Shown here piece by piece: positions 5,273 to 7,114 of a DNA stretch of 7,114 bases (its first letter is position 1; each line of letters starts with the position of its first letter). The position numbers and the translations under genes were made by a program. Source of the stretch: an uncultured Eubacteriales bacterium (GTDB lineage: Bacteria > Bacillota > Clostridia > Oscillospirales > Acutalibacteraceae); the NCBI GenBank assembly GCA_934456435.1, contig CAKSHH010000022.1, forward strand, positions 1 through 7,114, in the 5' to 3' direction. Below the pieces are notes generated by a model, which searched no databases, had not been told where the DNA came from, and saw only the letters and a program-made list of their open reading frames with translations.

Positions 5273-5299
5273 TAAATACTGGCTTATTGCAAAAAAGTA

Positions 5300-5308
5300 T
5301 GTTAAAAT
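5300..5308 (+). promoter_or_regulatory. Second candidate extended -10 promoter
   Basis: TGTTAAAAT offers a one-mismatch -10 (TAAAAT, 5303-5308) with the TGn extension. The -35 position is weak (TGGCTT, 5280-5285, at 17 bases). Transcription would begin near 5315, leaving a 5' leader of about 50 bases that contains a small GCCGA/TCGGC hairpin (5323-5335). Confidence 0.4.
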
Positions 5309-5366
5309 AAGGTGTAGACGCCGCCGATTTTCGGCAGTCGCATAAAATCACCGTGGAGGCGGTTGT

Positions 5367-6038
5367 ATGTTCAGAATTTTGATTGCCGAGGATGACAGGG
5401 AGCTTTGCCAGCTTTTTTCTCACATCCTTGTAAAAAACGGATATTACGTCAAGGGCGTTTCAAACGGAGAAGAGGCTCTTGCCGAGCTTGATAACGGATA
5501 CTATGACCTGATCATCTCGGACATTATGATGCCCGTCATGGACGGCTACGAGCTTGTGCATCGGCTCCGTGAGAGCGAAAATCACATTCCCGTTATGATG
5601 ATAACCGCAAAGGACGCGTTTGACGATATGCGCCGCGGATTTGTTTCGGGCACGGACGACTATATGATAAAGCCCGTCAATGTCAACGAGATGGTGCTTC
5701 GAGTCGGCGCACTTCTCAGGCGCGCTCAGATGATAAACGAACGCCGCCAGGTTATCGGCGGCACGGTAATGGATCTCGATTCGCTGACGGTGACAACACC
5801 GAATGACAGCTTTGTACTGCCGCAAAAGGAGTTTATGACGCTCTACAAAATGGCGGCATATCCGGGAAAGATATTCACCAGGAATCAGCTCATGGATGAG
5901 ATTTGGGGATATGACAGCGATTCCGACACGCACACGGTCGATGTGCATATCGGCAGGCTGAGAGAAAGGTTCCGCGACAGCAAGGATTTTAAAATTGTTA
6001 CTATCCGCGGAGTGGGCTACAAGGTGGTCAGACTATGA
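5367..6038 (+). CDS. OmpR/PhoB-family response regulator
   Basis: A 223-residue regulator of normal length. GGAGG at 5355-5359 lies 7 bases before ATG. The receiver domain (about 1-118) shows the acidic pocket (AEDD, 7-10), the phospho-acceptor Asp52 in IISDIMMPVMDG, the switch Thr80 (MMITAKD) and the conserved Lys102 (IKPVN). The C-terminal winged helix (about 127-222) ends in the typical WGYDSDSDTHTVDVHIGRLRERF and VTIRGVGYKV blocks, so it binds DNA as a phosphorylation-promoted dimer. All catalytic residues are intact. Its stop overlaps the kinase start (ATGA), so the two form a cognate pair made from one mRNA. Target genes are not identifiable here; likely targets are its own promoter and genes beyond the right edge. 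Confidence 0.95.
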   Translation: MFRILIAEDDRELCQLFSHILVKNGYYVKGVSNGEEALAELDNGYYDLIISDIMMPVMDGYELVHRLRESENHIPVMMITAKDAFDDMRRGFVSGTDDYMIKPVNVNEMVLRVGALLRRAQMINERRQVIGGTVMDLDSLTVTTPNDSFVLPQKEFMTLYKMAAYPGKIFTRNQLMDEIWGYDSDSDTHTVDVHIGRLRERFRDSKDFKIVTIRGVGYKVVRL

Positions 6039-7096
6039 AAAGCAGAGAAATTTTTGAAGAACTCAGAAAACAGAAGGATCAGCGTTTCGGGCTGCGGACA
6101 AGGCTGACTCTGCTTGTCGCCGCCGAGCTTGTCGTGTGCATAGTCCTCTCTTTCGGAGCCGATGCTCTGCTCAAGGAGATTTTTGAATCAAGATGGAAGG
6201 TTCCTCTCATTGTTGAGGTTTTGTTTTTCGGCTTGCTGATAGGCTTTCTGATTACGAGCACGATCTCAAAGTGGTTCTTTGACCCGATAAAGAGGATGGG
6301 CGACGCGATGGAGAGCATCGCCGACGGCGATTTTTCCGTTCGGCTGAAAACCCGTTCGACTGTCAAGGAGATTCGCGAGATGTATTCGGGCTTCAATATG
6401 ATGGCTCACGAGCTGGGCGCGATTGAAATAATCCAGACCGATTTCGTTTCCAACGTTTCCCACGAATTTAAAACTCCGATAACCGCCATTGAGGGTTACG
6501 CAATGCTGCTGCAGGACTGCGAGAACCTCAACGACGAGCAGAAAAAGTACGTTGACAAAATCGTTGTCAACACAAAGCGCCTTTCGTCGCTGACGGGAAG
6601 CATACTTTTGCTTTCAAAGATCGAAAACCAGTCGATACCGACGAACCGCACCGAGTTTTCACTTGACGAGCAGATACGTCAGTCGATTGTCGGACTGGAA
6701 GCGCTGTGGGAAAGCAAGAATATTGAGTTCAATGTCGATATGGACAGCGTGAGCTATTACGGCAACGAGAATCTGATGATGCACGTTTGGGACAACCTGA
6801 TAAGCAACGCCGTAAAGTTCAGCCCCTGTGACGATACGATTACCATAAGGCTGAAAACCAAAGCGAATAAAATCATCTTTGATATTGAAGATAACGGATC
6901 CGGAGTTCCTGAGGAGCTTCAAAAGCATATATTTGACAAGTTTTATCAGGCGGACAGCTCCCACAAGCAGGAGGGCAACGGTCTCGGTCTTGCGCTTGTC
7001 AAGAAAATTCTTTCGCTTGAGGACGGAGACATCTCTGTCGCAAACAAAGAGGACAAAGGCTGTCGGTTCACGGTCGTGCTTAAGGATAAGAAATGA
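6035..7096 (+). CDS. Sensor histidine kinase with minimal extracellular loop
   Basis: A 353-residue membrane kinase whose start overlaps the response-regulator stop (ATGA); AAGGTGG at 6021-6027 is its ribosome site. Two membrane helices (about 24-44 and 57-77) are separated by only about 12 residues. A HAMP linker follows (about 78-130, with FFDPIKRMGDAM and the SIADGDFSVRL segment). The dimerisation domain contains the H-box with His143 (SNVSHEFKTPI). The ATP domain has the N-box (WDNLISNAVKF, Asn257), G1 (DNGSG, 286-290), F-box (FDKFYQ, 300-305) and G2 (GNGLGLAL, 314-321). All motifs are intact, so it should autophosphorylate and pass phosphate to Asp52 of the regulator. The short loop argues against an extracellular ligand domain and suggests sensing within the membrane or through a partner protein. 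Confidence 0.94.
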   Translation: MKSREIFEELRKQKDQRFGLRTRLTLLVAAELVVCIVLSFGADALLKEIFESRWKVPLIVEVLFFGLLIGFLITSTISKWFFDPIKRMGDAMESIADGDFSVRLKTRSTVKEIREMYSGFNMMAHELGAIEIIQTDFVSNVSHEFKTPITAIEGYAMLLQDCENLNDEQKKYVDKIVVNTKRLSSLTGSILLLSKIENQSIPTNRTEFSLDEQIRQSIVGLEALWESKNIEFNVDMDSVSYYGNENLMMHVWDNLISNAVKFSPCDDTITIRLKTKANKIIFDIEDNGSGVPEELQKHIFDKFYQADSSHKQEGNGLGLALVKKILSLEDGDISVANKEDKGCRFTVVLKDKK

Positions 7097-7114
7097 CAGA
7101 TTACTTAATATAAT

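Noticed and set aside
5236..5280. Hairpin as a clear terminator of the seven-gene operon
   Set aside because: No T-run follows the stem on the plus strand (AATAAATACTGG-like sequence), so it was recorded only as a stem-loop.

Overview
The window looks like chromosomal DNA from a Gram-positive gut-type clostridium. An Oscillospiraceae/Ruminococcus-like host is my best guess. The reasons are a Thr/Pro/Glu-rich cell-wall protein ending in an NPETG-type sortase signal, strong GGAGG ribosome binding sites, TTGACA/TATAAT promoters, and the gene families present. No mobile element, RNA gene or CRISPR array is visible. All genes are on the plus strand.

Region 1 (1-290) is the 3' end of a surface protein: a TE(A/K)P repeat stalk followed by a sortase anchor. 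Region 2 (291-542) has no gene but is dense in signals. It holds three successive hairpins (299-325, 342-374, 404-440), a sigma-A promoter that matches consensus exactly (TTGACA, 17 bp, TATAAT), and a GGAGGTGA Shine-Dalgarno that sets a TTG start for the next gene.

Region 3 (543-5179) is a tightly packed seven-gene block and is the most distinctive part of the window. In order it encodes a TetR-type regulator, a GNAT acetyltransferase fused to a YoaP-like domain, a small multi-pass membrane protein, a membrane isoprenylcysteine/phospholipid-type methyltransferase, a soluble LCM-type class I methyltransferase, a stand-alone TfoX N-domain protein, and a four-helix membrane domain fused to a flavodoxin-like domain. 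Genes overlap or are separated by at most about 20 bases, and no internal terminator is seen, so one polycistronic mRNA under TetR control is likely. The group-transfer enzymes plus a membrane-tethered flavin protein suggest sensing and modification of a small, probably lipophilic or redox-active compound. That role is inference; no substrate can be read from the sequence.

Region 4 (5180-5366) is an intergenic stretch with two candidate extended -10 promoters and a strong hairpin between them. Region 5 (5367-7096) is an OmpR-type response regulator and a sensor histidine kinase joined by an ATGA overlap. The kinase has almost no extracellular domain, resembling intramembrane-sensing kinases. 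The last 18 bases hold nothing recognisable.
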